Notes under the pieces: generated by a model
What the model was told of the DNA's origin: nothing
Seen by the model: only the letters and a program-made list of their open reading frames with translations
Database searches by the model: none
Shown here: positions 21,911-33,582 of the stretch, in pieces
How the letters are laid out: every line of letters starts with the position of its first letter
Position numbering within the stretch: the stretch's first letter is position 1
From: Haberlea rhodopensis
Taxonomy: Eukaryota > Streptophyta > Magnoliopsida > Lamiales > Gesneriaceae
Assembly: GCA_907163345.1 (NCBI GenBank)
Contig: CAJQUN010000153.1
Span: 62,001 to 126,000, forward strand
Length of the DNA: 64,000 nt
Reading direction: 5' to 3'
Position numbers and translations under genes: made by a program

Positions 21911-22786
21911 TGGGCATCTTAGCCTGTGGCATCTTACCACATAATAACATCGTATGGCCTCTTACCATGTGGACATCTAACCCCGTGGCGTCTCACCACA
22001 TAATAACATCGTATGGCCTCTTACCATATGGGCATCTTACCCCGTGGCGTCTCACCACATAATAACATCGTATGACCTCTTACCATATGGGCATCTTACC
22101 CCGTGGCGTCTTACCACATAATAACATTGTATGGCCTCTTACCATATGGGCATCTTACCCCGTGGCGTCTTACCACATAATAACATCGTATGGCCTCTTA
22201 CCATATGGGCATCTTACCCCGTGGCGTCTTACCACATAATAACATCGTATGGCCTCTTACCATATGGGCATCTTACCCCGTGGCGTCTTACCACATAATA
22301 ACATTGTATGGCCTCTTACCATATGGGCATCTTACCCCGTGGCGTCTTACCACATAATAACATTGTATGGCCTCTTACCATATGGGCATCTTACCTCGTG
22401 GCGTCTTACCACATAATAACATTGTATGGCCTCTTACCATATGGGCATCTTACCCCGTCATATGGCATCTTACCATAACACAATCATCGTGTGGCATCTT
22501 ACCACATGGGCATCTTACCCAATCATATGGCGTCTTACCATATCATAAACATTGTGTGGCATCTTACCACAATGGGTATCTCACCCAATCATATGGCGTC
22601 TTACCATATCATAAACATTGTGTGGCATCTTACCACATGGGCATCTCACTTTATGATATGGCGTCTTACCATATCATAAACATTGTGTGGCATCTTACCC
22701 CATGGGCATCTCACCCAATCATATGGCGTCTTACCATATCATAAACATTGTGTGGCATCTTACCACATTGGCACCTTACCCAATCT
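21911..22786. repeat. Tandem hairpin minisatellite, 59-bp and 65-bp units
   Basis: About nine copies of a 59-base unit are followed by about five of a 65-base unit. Each unit holds three hairpins with a constant 7-nt loop of type CRTCTTA (also CCTCTTA) and differing stems: GTATGG/CCATAT, GGG/CCC and GTGG/CCAC in the 59-mer; TGTGG/CCACA, TGGG/CCCA and ATATGG/CCATAT in the 65-mer. The 125-residue and shorter open frames here are translations of the repeat, not genes. Confidence 0.9.
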
Positions 22787-22789
22787 CAT

Positions 22790-23490
22790 ATACGTCATCA
22801 CAAACATCGTCATAATCATCATCATCGTAAACATCATATCATCTTTACTCATCATAAACATCATCATCATAACGTACTTATCATAAGCATCATCATAAAC
22901 ATCATATCATCTTTACTTATCATAAACATCATCATCATAACTTAACTTAGCATAATAATCATCATAACATCATATCATCTTTACTTATCATAAACATCAT
23001 CATCTTAACCTAACTATCATAATATCCGACTTTACTCATCAGAACATCATCATCTAACTTACTATCATAAACATCAATCATGCAAACATCATAGCATCTT
23101 TACTTATCAATAAACATCGATCATCTTAACTTACTTATCATAATCATCAATCATAACATCATATCATCTTTACTCATCATAAACATCATCATCGTAACTT
23201 ACTTATCATAATCATCATCATAAACATCAATCATCTTTACTCATCATACATCATCATCTTAACTTACTTATCATAATCATCATCATAAACATCATATCAT
23301 CTTTACCCATCATAAACATCATCATCTTAACTTACTTATCATAATCATCATCATAAACATCATATCATCTTTACTTATCATAAACATCATCATCTTAACT
23401 TACTTATCATAATCATCATCATAAACATCATATCATCTTTACTTATCATAAACTCATCTTAAAACATCATCATCGTAAACATCATCATAA
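22790..23490. repeat. CATAAACATCATATCATCTTTACTTATC-type tandem block
   Basis: About ten copies of a unit near 68 bases, built of CATCATAAACATCATATC plus TTTACTTATCATAAAC words and AACTTACTTATCATAATC words. Confidence 0.85.
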
Positions 23491-23545
23491 TATGTAAGGG
23501 TATGGTTACCGTCCGATGCCCGTACGTCTCTTACGTACCTTCCTT

Positions 23546-23928
23546 GCTCGAAACATTACATGAACAAACGCAATTAGTATATTCAATAATAATTGAGACC
23601 ATACCGAAGTATTCCACTGTCGGTTGTCTACCCAGTCTGTCCTCAGACAATACGTCATATCTTTCTTTTCCCTGATTTTCTTCCAAAATCAGATTCCTTG
23701 GCACGTAGCATATAGAGTGTTAGACATCACTATTAATGTCATCCTATCGTGTCCCACACGATTCCTGCAACCACAATGGTTAGCAATACCACTTTTCATA
23801 TCATATAAGCACATAAACAATTAGTCATGTCGTATAACATTAATGTCATCATGCATAAATATGTGCTATCAATAACTTCCTAGGCCCTCAACAGCCCCAA
23901 TGAGCAACCACTGCTCTGATACCACTAA
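23546..23928 (-). other. E6 leader
   Basis: About 380 bases lie between the repeats and the 5' LTR, with no open frame of note. The leader ends with the primer site. Confidence 0.7.
23913..23924 (-). other. E6 primer-binding site
   Basis: On the minus strand it reads TGGTATCAGAGC exactly, complementary to the 3' end of initiator-Met tRNA, 4 bases from the 5' LTR. Confidence 0.9.
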
Positions 23929-26374
23929 TGTAAGGACCCCATATACTTAACCCTTGATTAGTGTATTAATCATTATGTGTGGCACATGCTTTCCATAAAA
24001 TCATTCGGGAAACTCAGATGATACTTTACCATTGAATGGCAATTACAAAGTTTTCTTTAACATACAATGTTATAAGTTCATCATCCTAATAACAAGAGAC
24101 TCATAGAGTTCGCCCATTACATCACTTTTTGCATTGTGGACTTTTATAAAAATTTGGGCAGAGTCTCCCCATAAATAGAGCTATCCCGAAATAAAAGTAC
24201 AACACATAATATAATTCCCGGCCAGGGAAAACATAATACTCATCAGAATGCAGCAATATCAAGTAAATTCCCAGCCAGGGAAGACACCACACATATGGCA
24301 ACAAAAGTGGGTTTCAACACCCACAATACACCAATGACTCTCATAACCTTTAGCAATTCTACCTCTAATTGCATGCAACATAGAATGAAAGAGAGAAAGG
24401 CTCATGCCTTTATATACAACCCATAAACAAGTATAATCGTGCTCACATGCGAGCATTATAAATATGTGTATAACCATCATGGGTATATATATATATAGGT
24501 ACTCTATACGATACCGTGCTCCATCAAGCCCTGGTACCACGATCCTGAGAGTACATCCAATCAACAGCTCGAGCTCATCTCCAAAGCCATCGATGTACCT
24601 GTTCACCTGCCCCCAACAGAGACAGCCCCCAACGGGGTGAGCATACCAATTCCACAATTTCATAATCATAATGACATAATACATAATTTACGAAAATGTA
24701 AATATTGTGGAACATATGTGACACTTCCTGGATGGTATCATCCTCATCCTAGCGTACCCCTGTAATAACCCCGTTCTCAAAACAGATAAATCATCAAATC
24801 CTGAATATGCAGTTAATCATCATATTGGTTAACCCTAACCAGTTTCGAATTAACAACATTTCATAACATCTTTCTTTATCTAGCAATTATCATAATTCTA
24901 GATATCATATTGAGATTTCCTTAACTTTCGATACTAGTTAATCACTTCTCTGATTAACTACGTCTCTGTTCCTATTCAATACCAATAGGGAATAAAATAC
25001 AGATATCCTAGATATCTAATCAATACCACATTTTCATTTCTTACTTCAAAGTAGCGTCATACTACTGGTGTTCGCTCCGTAGCGACCACACCCATCATTT
25101 GCTCGCTTCATAGCGGCACCAAGCATTTCACCATGTGAATCAAAATAACGTAACCAAGTCCCGGTGCCATCATAGTAAAACATTTCATGTATTTTAAATC
25201 ATGCATCGTACTTATAAAACATCATTTAAGCTATGCTCGTACGCTAAATACCTTAAATCCTCGAAGTCCGAGCCAAACCTTGCTCGAGTTCCATGCCCCG
25301 AGGAACGATGTGCTAACACGATAAATAATTCACAATTATTTACGAACATGTAACACATGCTCAAGCACATCCATAACCCTCAAAATATTGTCAACACACG
25401 ACAATAAATCATTTAAAAGACCCGGGGCAGGGTACATGCAGGGAGGGAAATAAATGAGACAATGTCGAAATTTGTTCAAGAATACCCTACAAAAATCGAA
25501 CCCTAATCTCACAATTTCGAACCCAATTAAATACCATAATTCATCTAAAATGTGAATTAAGCTATCCAAGCAAGAATCAACACCCCTTGCTAAAAACCCC
25601 CAATTTTCGAACTCAAACCCCTTAAATTCGAACCCAAACAAGCCCTTAAATTCGAACCCTTATAATTCTTCAAATTCGAACACAATAATGGCAGGGAAAT
25701 ACACGAAAATGACGAAAAAGGGGTAAGGGAGGTTACCCAATCGAAAATCGGAAGCAAAACGTTCGAAATCGATGAACCCTAGCTTTTGGGGATCGACGCT
25801 CATCTGCAAAATCCGACTTCAAAACGCGACGAAACTTCGAATTGACGGAGGGGATAGCTGCGCCTCGACGAGACGAAGCCGGTGATAGGTCGCACGCGCC
25901 GAACGGCGGCCGGACGGCGGCGAGCGAGGCGTTTTCGTGCGCGGGGCTGAGGGGAAGTCGGGAATCGGCGGGAGAGAGAGAGGGAGGCGGGTTGGGGCTA
26001 AAATGGGATTTTTAATAAAAATCTCGGGTTCAACTTGTATTTATAGCAAAATACCCCGAAATACTAATAGCCCCACAAATACATCGTGATTCATTAAAAA
26101 TCATCTGTTTTCAAAAACTCTCTCTCTAACTCAAAAACCCCCTACCGGTGCCCACACCAAGCACCCGAGATTCCGAGTCACACTAAAAACCCAACTCACA
26201 GGTTTTCACCGAAATGAGAATACGATCTCCACCTCGGGATCCAACGATCCCAACTACTCAAATAAACGAGCCCAGAAGGCCCAACATCGCGATTAAACTT
26301 CAAATCGCCACGTAAAACAACTTTAGGGATTTTTAACACTATGGGATTAACATCTATGATCCCTGGTCATCACA
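23929..26374 (-). repeat. E6 5' LTR
   Basis: It is 2446 bases, almost identical to 17559-20004. Differences include a 2-base deletion that breaks the CGTAC arm of the conserved inverted repeat (near 25246) and a 2-base gain in a TA run (near 24490). Confidence 0.95.
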
Positions 26375-26379
26375 CAGCC

Positions 26380-26603
26380 ACAGTACAAAGTACTCCGGAC
26401 CCTAAATCCCACCAAAGACCAAATTCCAAGGTTATCACCACGATGATAATGCAATCTCATCCCTTGGACCCAACGACTCCAAAAACAGGATTTAAAATCC
26501 CCGGGAGTCCCAAAACCGCAATTAATACACAATTGCCACAATTAAAATCCATTAAGGATTATTACCACACCAGGATTAACACTAATAATTCCCGGGTATC
26601 ACA
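26380..26603 (-). repeat. E3 3' LTR, piece 3
   Basis: It continues from 17558 after E6 and ends GGGTATCACA. It is the start of the LTR on its own strand. Confidence 0.8.
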
Positions 26604-26618
26604 ATTATCCCCCACTAA
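26604..26618 (-). other. E3 polypurine tract
   Basis: On the minus strand AGTGGGGGATAAT abuts the LTR and is preceded by TTTCGAGGACAAAATTTTAT, the same wording as in E6. Confidence 0.9.
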
Positions 26619-26977
26619 TAAAATTTTGTCCTCGAAATTTGAACGGCGTACCACGTTATGCCGAGATTACAAAATCCAAACGGATTCACATCGTCGAATC
26701 ATGAACATAACATGAACGACATACCAACCACGAGGATATCGACCTCGCACCAAAACCTGGAATGGAGTAAATCTCCAAAACCATCACAAACTCAAAGAAA
26801 CGTCAGCATTCCCCGATGCCAACCATCTCAAAAGCAGTCAGCCAACCCTAACTGCAGATCAAACGAATCATACGTGATTCCAAAATAGATATCGTCTCGA
26901 TGATATCTCCACGATTTAGCCTACGATGTTAATCACACATCGTTGCCAAGGAAACCACCAGTACCCTACAGTGTACT
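26604..26977 (-). other. E3 interior, left piece
   Basis: Non-coding, homologous to E6 from 20005 on. It is interrupted at GTACT (26973-26977) by E7 and resumes at 55757. Confidence 0.8.
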
Positions 26978-27489
26978 TGTAAGGACCCTAGTTCCTTAAA
27001 TGCGGTTTAAAGGCGTAAATAAAATTTTCATGCATAAACGGAGTATAAAAATCGTTTTGATGCCTTGAGCTATTAAATCGCAATGCCAAAATAAAGTTCC
27101 AAAAGGGATTAGTTACATTCCCAACCAATGAATGTTAATCCTATAGCTTTACACTACTCCTAGAGTAGATACTATACAAAAGAATGTGCCTGCTACCAAG
27201 AGCACTCCTCACTAGCTCACCGCATCAACTCGCCTTAGCCCGTCCGCCCAAAAGTACCTACAGGAACAACCCCAAGACCATGAGCATGTATATAAATCAT
27301 ATTCACAATAATATGACTGCGATTCAAATGCATAAACCGTAAATGCGTTTCACTTCCTGTATTTAATACATTTAAAAGCTCCCTTTGGTTGTCCCTGTAC
27401 CACAATCATAATCAATGGATTATAAAACCAATAATTTATGTCATGACATGCACTCATTCCATGTATACCAATGGCCAGTTCCAGTCTTA

Positions 27490-27720
27490 TTATATCAGTG
27501 GCATAATACCCCTCGCGTTTACATGACAGCGGCATTAATACCCCTCGCTTCGACATATTAGCGGCATAATAGCCCTCGCAACAACATGACAGCGCCATTA
27601 TCCTTCACTTCGACATGTTTGCGGCAAATATTATTCATCGCTATAATATGACAGCGGCAACTATTCTATCATCGCTTCGACATGAAGGCGGCAAGTATTC
27701 TTCATCACTGGAATATAATC
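27490..27720. repeat. CGCT/AGCGG stem-loop array in E7 3' LTR (second copy 34325-34540)
   Basis: Units of about 35-40 bases alternate AGCGGcat(a/t)ATA and CCCTCGCttcgacat words, so each AGCG faces a CGCT within about 10-14 bases on either side. The copy in the 5' LTR is nearly the same. Confidence 0.75.
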
Positions 27721-28043
27721 TCGACTCACAATCACATGCAACCATAATGCATATCCAAACCATGTATGCAACCATAATGCATAACTAAGACCATGTATGC
27801 AACCATAATGCATAACCAATTCAAAGCGTAATAAATACGTTTTACCGTCCGATGCCCGTACGTCTCACTACGTACCTTAGTTCCAAAAGAGGAGATGCCG
27901 TGGGACTTTATCTCCTTTGTTGCGTGGCTACCTGTGATGGTTCTACATAGTCATATAAACCAATATTAGAAGCCACTTTATGAACCAATACCAAAAATCT
28001 CATAAAAATAGCCAAAATCCAAGACACCAAAATTTTAAGACTC

Positions 28044-28260
28044 GCGATCGATCGGCCCTTACGCCCAATCGATCGCGAGCTGACCATCCAGCGCCCATCG
28101 CTTCGCTGCCCGCCTCGATCGATGGAGACGTCCACACCGATCGATCGCGAAGTCACCTCGATCGATCGGGTGTTTTCTCGATCGATCGAGAAGATCGAAA
28201 TGTTCCCACCTTCAGCGCTGCCGAGCTCGATCGATCGAATGCTATGCTCGATCGATTGAG
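28044..28260. repeat. GATCGATC palindrome cluster in E7 3' LTR (second copy about 54787-55003)
   Basis: Eight sites, mostly CTCGATCGATCGAG or CGCGATCGATCG types. Single changes differ between the two LTR copies. Confidence 0.85.
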
Positions 28261-28979
28261 AAGCTCTGTAAATGCGAGAAATTGCCATTTTCATGCACAG
28301 AACTCCACCAAACCACAATAAAACCATAACACCTCCATCCAATACATCAAAAACACTAAAATAACTTCAAAACAACCCTCAACAACAACATACTCCATAA
28401 CCCAACCAAAAATACCATATAATCAAACAAACCCATTTTAAATAACAAATACCATTTCCAAACCAAACCAAACTCCATTAAAACATTAAGGAGGTATCCA
28501 TACCTCTTGGGGACTCCAAATCTCACAACAAATCCCACAAATATGGTTTTTGTAAGGATTCTTCTTCCACTTTCAAGCCAATTTCGAAAATAGTGAATGG
28601 GTTAGGGTTGAGAGAGTGATTTGGGGGTTTTGGTAAAGTGATGTGTATAGTGGGGGTTGGGGGGTAATAAATGTGTTTTAATTAAAATGGCACTCCAACA
28701 ATTACCATGGTGTATACATTTTACCAAAATGCACCAAAACCTCATTTAATTACAATGTTTCACCAAATAATTACTAACCATCACATTTATATCATTATAA
28801 CACCCAATTCCCCAAAATACATAACATGCACCCTGAAATGCTCTACCGGGTCACGCCTACCATGTGACTAAGCATTTCACCAAGACAATTAATTCCAACA
28901 CATAATTTAATTATCACCATAATAATCACATAACATAATCAATGCCCAAATTGCAATTAATTATTTCGGGGATATCACA

Positions 28980-28995
28980 ATACTCCCCTACTTAT
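28980..28995 (-). other. E7 polypurine tract
   Basis: On the minus strand AAGTAGGGGAGTAT abuts the 3' LTR, after GATTTCGAGGTCGAAATC. Confidence 0.9.
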
Positions 28996-29049
28996 AAGAT
29001 TTCGACCTCGAAATCGCATGCACTTACCCAAATCGAAACCAAACATAAA

Positions 29050-30670
29050 TCACATACCAGAAAATAGCTCAGGGTAGTGCTGCATCATATGCCGCTCCGT
29101 CTCTCACGTGGCCTCCTCAACACCCCTGCGATCCCACTGAACCTTGACCATCGGTATTACTTTGTTCCGAAGTCTGCGATCAGCCTTGTCCAAAATCCTG
29201 ACTGGCCGTTCCTCATAGGATACATCAGAATCCAACTGAACCTCAGAAGGCTGCAATACATGCGACGGGTCTGGCTCATATTTCCGCAGTATAGATACAT
29301 GGAACACGTCGTGAATACCAGACAACGACAGTGGCAGTGCCAAACGGTAAGCCAAGGTACCGATGCGCTGTAAAATCTCATATGATCCCACATACCTCGG
29401 AGACAATTTACCACGCATACCAAACCGAACCACACCCCTGAAAGGTGAGATCTTCAAAAAGACTCTGTATCCCAACTGAAACTCCAACGGTCTCCACCGT
29501 TTATTCGCATAGGCTGCCTGCCTGTCCTGGGCTGCCTTCATTTTCTGACGGATAACCTTTGCCTTATCCTCCATCTCCCGAATCAGTTCGGGTCCTCCCA
29601 CTGCTTTACTGGTCAAGTCATCCCAGTATAATGGCGACCTACAACACCTACCATACAAAGCCTCAAACGGTGCCATCTGAATACTCGCCTGATAGCTGTT
29701 GTTGTATGAGAACTCTACTAAGGCCAAAGAATCTTGCCATGAGGCATCAAACTCCAACACACAAGCTCGTAGTATGTCCTCGAGCGTCTGTATAGTACGC
29801 TCAGTCTGACCGTCCGTCTGGGGATGATATGCCGTACTCAATCTCACCTCAGTACCCAATGCTGACTGAAGACCTCCCCAAAAATGAGATGTGAACCGCA
29901 GATCTCTGTCAGATATAATGGACACTGGAATCCCATGTAGTCTCACTATGTCCCGGACATACAGCTGAGCCATCCTCAAGTACGTGTACGTCATACTATA
30001 GGGAATGAAGTGAGCTACCTTCGTCAGCCTGTCAATGATCACCCAAATGGCATCACAACCCGAAGTAGTCATCGGTAAGTGGGTCACAAAGTCCATAGAT
30101 AGGTGTTCCCACTTCCACTCCTGTATCTCTAAACTCCTTAGTTCACCACCGGGTCTCTGCCTCTATGCCTTAACCTGCTGACAGATCAAACACCTCTTGA
30201 CAAAAGGGATTATATCACGCTTCATCCGCTTCCACCAGAACTGATCACATAAGTCCTTATACATTTTCCTCCCTCCTGGGTGGACTGAATCGGCTACTAT
30301 GAGCCCGTTCCAAGATCCCTCTACGCAACTCCGGCGTACATGGAACTACCCATCGGTTACCAAGTCTCAAAGAACCATCCTCAGCCACTCTAAACTTTGA
30401 TGGCTGACCCTGAAGTGCCAATGATGACCATCTCCGAACCTCATCGTCTGTCCTCTGAGCTCTCCTGATATTCTCATAGATATCTGGCTCAGCCAATAAG
30501 GTCGATACCCAAACCGGCGATGCGTCCACATCGAAGTCATAGCCCAGATGGCAACAAGAAGTCATCATGGCTGACAAATGCATGACATCCTCAGCAGTAC
30601 TCTTCACCTTCCTACTCAATGCGTCTGCTGTCAAGTTTGCTTTTCCCGGAATACTCAATCTCACAGTCAT
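29050..30670 (-). pseudogene. E7 integrase with chromodomain
   Basis: Two phases are joined here: 30257-30670 (end of RNase H, ADALSRK, and start of integrase) and 29104-30096 (integrase core to chromodomain). The phase is lost near 30275; a TAG lies near 30163, just after CLICQQVKA. The catalytic core includes DFVTHLP, the D of ISDRDLRFTSHFW and the E of GQTERTIQTLEDILR. The tail has FQLGYRVFLKISPFRG, then IHDVFHVSILRKY. The chromodomain is recognisable from VSYEERPVRILDKADRRLR to KVQWDRRGVEEAT, but a TGA at 29101-29103 falls where a Trp is conserved and cuts off the last helix. Chromodomains in this lineage are thought to guide insertion to heterochromatin. Confidence 0.85.
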
Positions 30671-31816
30671 AGTCTTTGAGCAAATCCATCCATCTCCTCT
30701 GACGCATATTCAACTCCGCCTGAGTGAATAAAAATTTCAGGCTCTTATGGTCCGTATATATGGTAAAAGATGTACCAAACAGATAATACCTCCAAATCTT
30801 CAGGGCAAAGATAATAGCCGCCAATTCCAAATCATGGACTGGGTACCTAGTCTCATGCGGCTTCAACTGCCTCGATGCATAAGCTACCACATGCTTATCT
30901 TGCATCAATACACACCCCAAGCCCTGTAGCGATGCGTCAGTATAAAGGACAAACCTCTTGTTCTCTGAGGGAATCACCAATACCGGCGCCGTCGTTAGTC
31001 GGTGCTTCAACTCTTGGAAGCTCTCCTCGCAAGCCTCTGACCAAAAGAAGGGTACTCCCTTTTGGGTCAACTGCGTCAGTGGCTTAGCAATCTTAGAAAA
31101 TCCCTCGACGAAGCGTCGGTAATAATCAGTCAAACCAAGAAAACTCCGTATCTCGGGCACAGAAGTGGGTGCAGCCCACTCCATCACAGCCTCAATCTTC
31201 CTGGGGTCCACTGATATCCCACTGCTAGATATGACATGCCCCATAAATACTACACTGCTCAACCAAAACTCACACTTGCTGAGCTTGGCATATAACTGGT
31301 GGTCTCCGAGGATCTGGAGCATTGTCCTCAAGTGTCTCACGTGCTCTTCCTCCCTCCAGGAGTAGATGAGTATGTCGTCAATAAATACAATGACGAACTG
31401 ATCCAGGTAGGGTTGGACACCCGGTTCATCAAGCTCATAAAGACAACCGGGGCGTTCGTCACACCGAACGGCATCACTAAGAACTCGTAGTGCCCATACC
31501 GAGTCCGAAATGCTGTCTTCTGTACATCCTCCTCCCTGACCCGTATCTGGTGGTACCCGGATCTCAAATCAATCTTGCTATACATCTTCGTGCCTTGCAA
31601 CTGATCAAACAAGTCGTCAATCCTTGGGAGAGGATACTTGTTCTTCACCGTGGCCTTGTTCAGTTGCCGATAATCGATGCACAAACACATCGAGCCGTCT
31701 TTCTTCTTCACAAAAAGAACCGGTGTGCCCCAAGGTGATACACTAGGGCGTATATATCCTTTATCAAGGAGCTCCTGCAACTGCTCATTTAGTTCTCTTA
31801 ACTCTGCCGGTGCCAT
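30612..31816 (-). pseudogene. E7 reverse transcriptase / RNase H
   Basis: Two phases: 31337-31816 begins MAPAELRELNEQLQELLDKG and runs through CIDYRQLNKATVKNKYPLPR, KIDLRSGYHQI and VMPFGVTNAPVVFM. It loses phase near 31420, next to the FIDD catalytic box, which is readable on the minus strand at about 31376-31390. 30612-31340 continues with the thumb (KIEAVMEWAAPTSVPEIR), RNase H (VLYTDASLQGLGCVLMQ, ELAAIIFALKIWRYYLFG, YTDHKSLKFL) and a frameshift near 30650. The order PR-RT-RH-INT and the wording are those of Tekay chromoviruses. Confidence 0.85.
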
Positions 31817-33582
31817 CCGGTAAGGGGCACGAGAAATAGCGGATGTCCCCGGTAATAACTCAATCCCAAACTCAACTTCCCTTGCCGGTGAAAATCCAGG
31901 ATCTCCTCCAGGAACACATCAGCAAACTCCGATACTACTGGTACATCCTCAACCCTCAACGCTTTCCCCTTTCCCGACGTGTCCACGGCATAGATGAGGT
32001 AGCCCATGTGTCCACGTTCCAACAATTGGGACATTTTGATTGCCGAAATCAACGGAATCTTCGCACGAAACCCGTTTCCATAGAAAGTCCACTGAACTCC
32101 CAAATGAGATCTGAACCGAACTGTCCTCTGCCGACAATCTACCACTGCCTGATATCTGTTCAGAATGTCGATGCCCACAATGCAGTCGAAATATGACATA
32201 CCCAGAACAATCAAATCTGCCTTTATCTCAATGCCCTCAAAATAAATGAGGCAGTCCATCAGAAACTGATCAGCAACAACTTTCTTTCCGGTGGGTGTCG
32301 AGACCAATAGAGACGTGGGTAACGGAGACGTGCACATATGATGTCTCGCCACAAAGTCCGCATACACAAAGGAGTGCGAAGCACCTGTGTCTATCAAAAT
32401 AAAGGCGGAATATGTAAATAGAAGGCACGTACCAGCTATCACCTCCTCTGGAGCTGCATCGGCCTGCTCCCTGGTCAATGCATAGACCTGTCCCTGAGGT
32501 GGCCCCATCGCCTGTCCTCCCATCTGTCGAGGCACCATCGGCTGCCTCTGCTGTACCGTACCACTAGAAAATCTCCCTCGACCTTCCCTGAGATCCGTCT
32601 GTCCTTCCCGATTGGGACAACGCCGAGCAATATGGCCCGACCTGCCACATATGTAGCACGCAGAACAATCACGCATCAAATGCGGCCCTCCGCAAAAGTG
32701 GCACTTAACCTCTCCAACTCTACTAGCTTGAGTTGGTCCCCCATAAGTAGATGCACCACCCCTCCGGTCCCCTTGCTTCCGGCCATCCGGCCGCCTTCCG
32801 CTAAACCGGGAAAAAGAAGAAGAAGAAGAAGAAGCCCCTCTTGACTTGAAAGATCCTCCCCGGGGCCTCAGATTCTCAGATGTAGATCTTTGTGATGGAA
32901 CGGGTGAGGGTATGGCCTCAGGATAAGCGCTCACCCCTATCTCTGCAAACTCCGCTCTAACAAGTGCATCATCAAAAGATGTCGGGTTGTTAGAAATAAC
33001 CCGATCAAATAATTCTGGTCGTAGCCCCTTCAGAAAGTGCCTCATCTTGGCATGCCCGTTTGTTGCAATATGGGGAACATACCTCAACAATGTTGAATAA
33101 TGCATGGCATAGTCCGAGACTGTCATGCTACCTTGCTTCAGGTTTGTAAATTCATCCTCCTTAGTTTACCTTGCCGCAGCAGAGAAGTACCGGTTTAGAA
33201 ACCGGGTTCTGAATAAGGTCCAGTCAATTACCATACCTTGGGCCCTCAACTCCATTACAGTCGTCTTCCACCACATAGAAGACTTCTTTGCCAATTGGAA
33301 TTTTGCCAATCTCAACCATGCCGTCCTGGCACACGGCGCAGACACGAATATCTGTTCCAATCCCTCTAGCCACTCTTCGGCTTCTTCCCCTGTCTCTGTT
33401 CCCTCAAACATGGGCGGGTGAAAGGTCAGAAACTGAGTCAGACTAAGCTCCCCTGGTAATAGCAACTGAGCAACCGGTTCCATGCCCACAGCAGGTGGAG
33501 GTAAGGGATTTGTCTGTCCAATGCTAGCATTCATGATCCACGCTCCCAACATCACCCACCTCTTCATTGGGGTTCCCCACAT
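31798..33582 (-). pseudogene. E7 gag-protease
   Basis: One phase from 33582 to 31798 with a single TAA at 33166-33168. The first part holds the gag core (FEGTETGEEAEEWLEGLEQI, WWKTTVMELRAQG); after the stop it continues SDYAMHYSTLLRYVPHIA and LKGLRPELFDRVI. A zinc knuckle CYICGRSGHIARRC follows, preceded by a second cysteine pair (CHFCGGPHLMRDC). Protease is marked by FILIDTGASHSFVYADFV. Phase is lost near 31890, before RT. Gag would form the particle and package RNA. Confidence 0.85.

Larger units (their letters stand above)
21215..23545 (-). repeat. E6 interior segment homologous to an E1-type LTR, expanded by tandem repeats
   Basis: The left edge (GTCCCTGTTTCATAGCC..., 21235 on) matches the E1 LTR from about 530. 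The right edge (CCGTCCGATGCCCGTACG, from 23509) matches E1 at about 1052-1084. Between them E1 has about 520 bases and E6 about 2.3 kb of three tandem-repeat blocks. A piece of another family's LTR thus seems to lie in the E6 interior. Confidence 0.65.
17559..26374 (-). mobile_element. E6: complete non-autonomous Tekay-like element
   Basis: An 8816-base element has two 2446-base LTRs (17559-20004 and 23929-26374), a perfect CAGCC duplication, a primer site next to the right LTR and a polypurine tract next to the left LTR, so it runs on the minus strand. The interior (20005-23928) has no gag or pol and is mostly tandem repeats. It can move only if a related element supplies proteins. Hand alignment of the LTRs finds about seven substitutions and two 2-base indels, which makes it the youngest insertion visible here. 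Ends TGTAAGG...CATCACA match E3 and E5. Confidence 0.95.
26978..28979 (-). repeat. E7 3' LTR
   Basis: TGTAAGGACCC...GGGGATATCACA. In plus order it holds the CGCT/AGCGG stem-loop array (27490-27720), three near-identical CATGTATGCAACCATAATG units (27735-27815), the GTACGT/ACGTAC motif (27858-27875) and eight GATCGATC-type sites (28044-28260). No gene; the 144-residue and 113-residue frames at 27908-28342 overlap on opposite strands across the palindromes. Confidence 0.95.

Noticed and set aside
21911..22786. CRISPR-like array of repeats and spacers
   Set aside because: The units are head-to-tail minisatellites with no unique spacers and no cas genes, in a plant retrotransposon.
22367..22945. 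Open frames of 62-125 residues over the E6 tandem repeats
   Set aside because: Low-complexity translations of the repeat in overlapping frames. No start context or domain.
21290..23490. Centromeric or other chromosomal satellite
   Set aside because: The block lies inside an element with intact ends and duplications, and is bounded by LTR-derived sequence.
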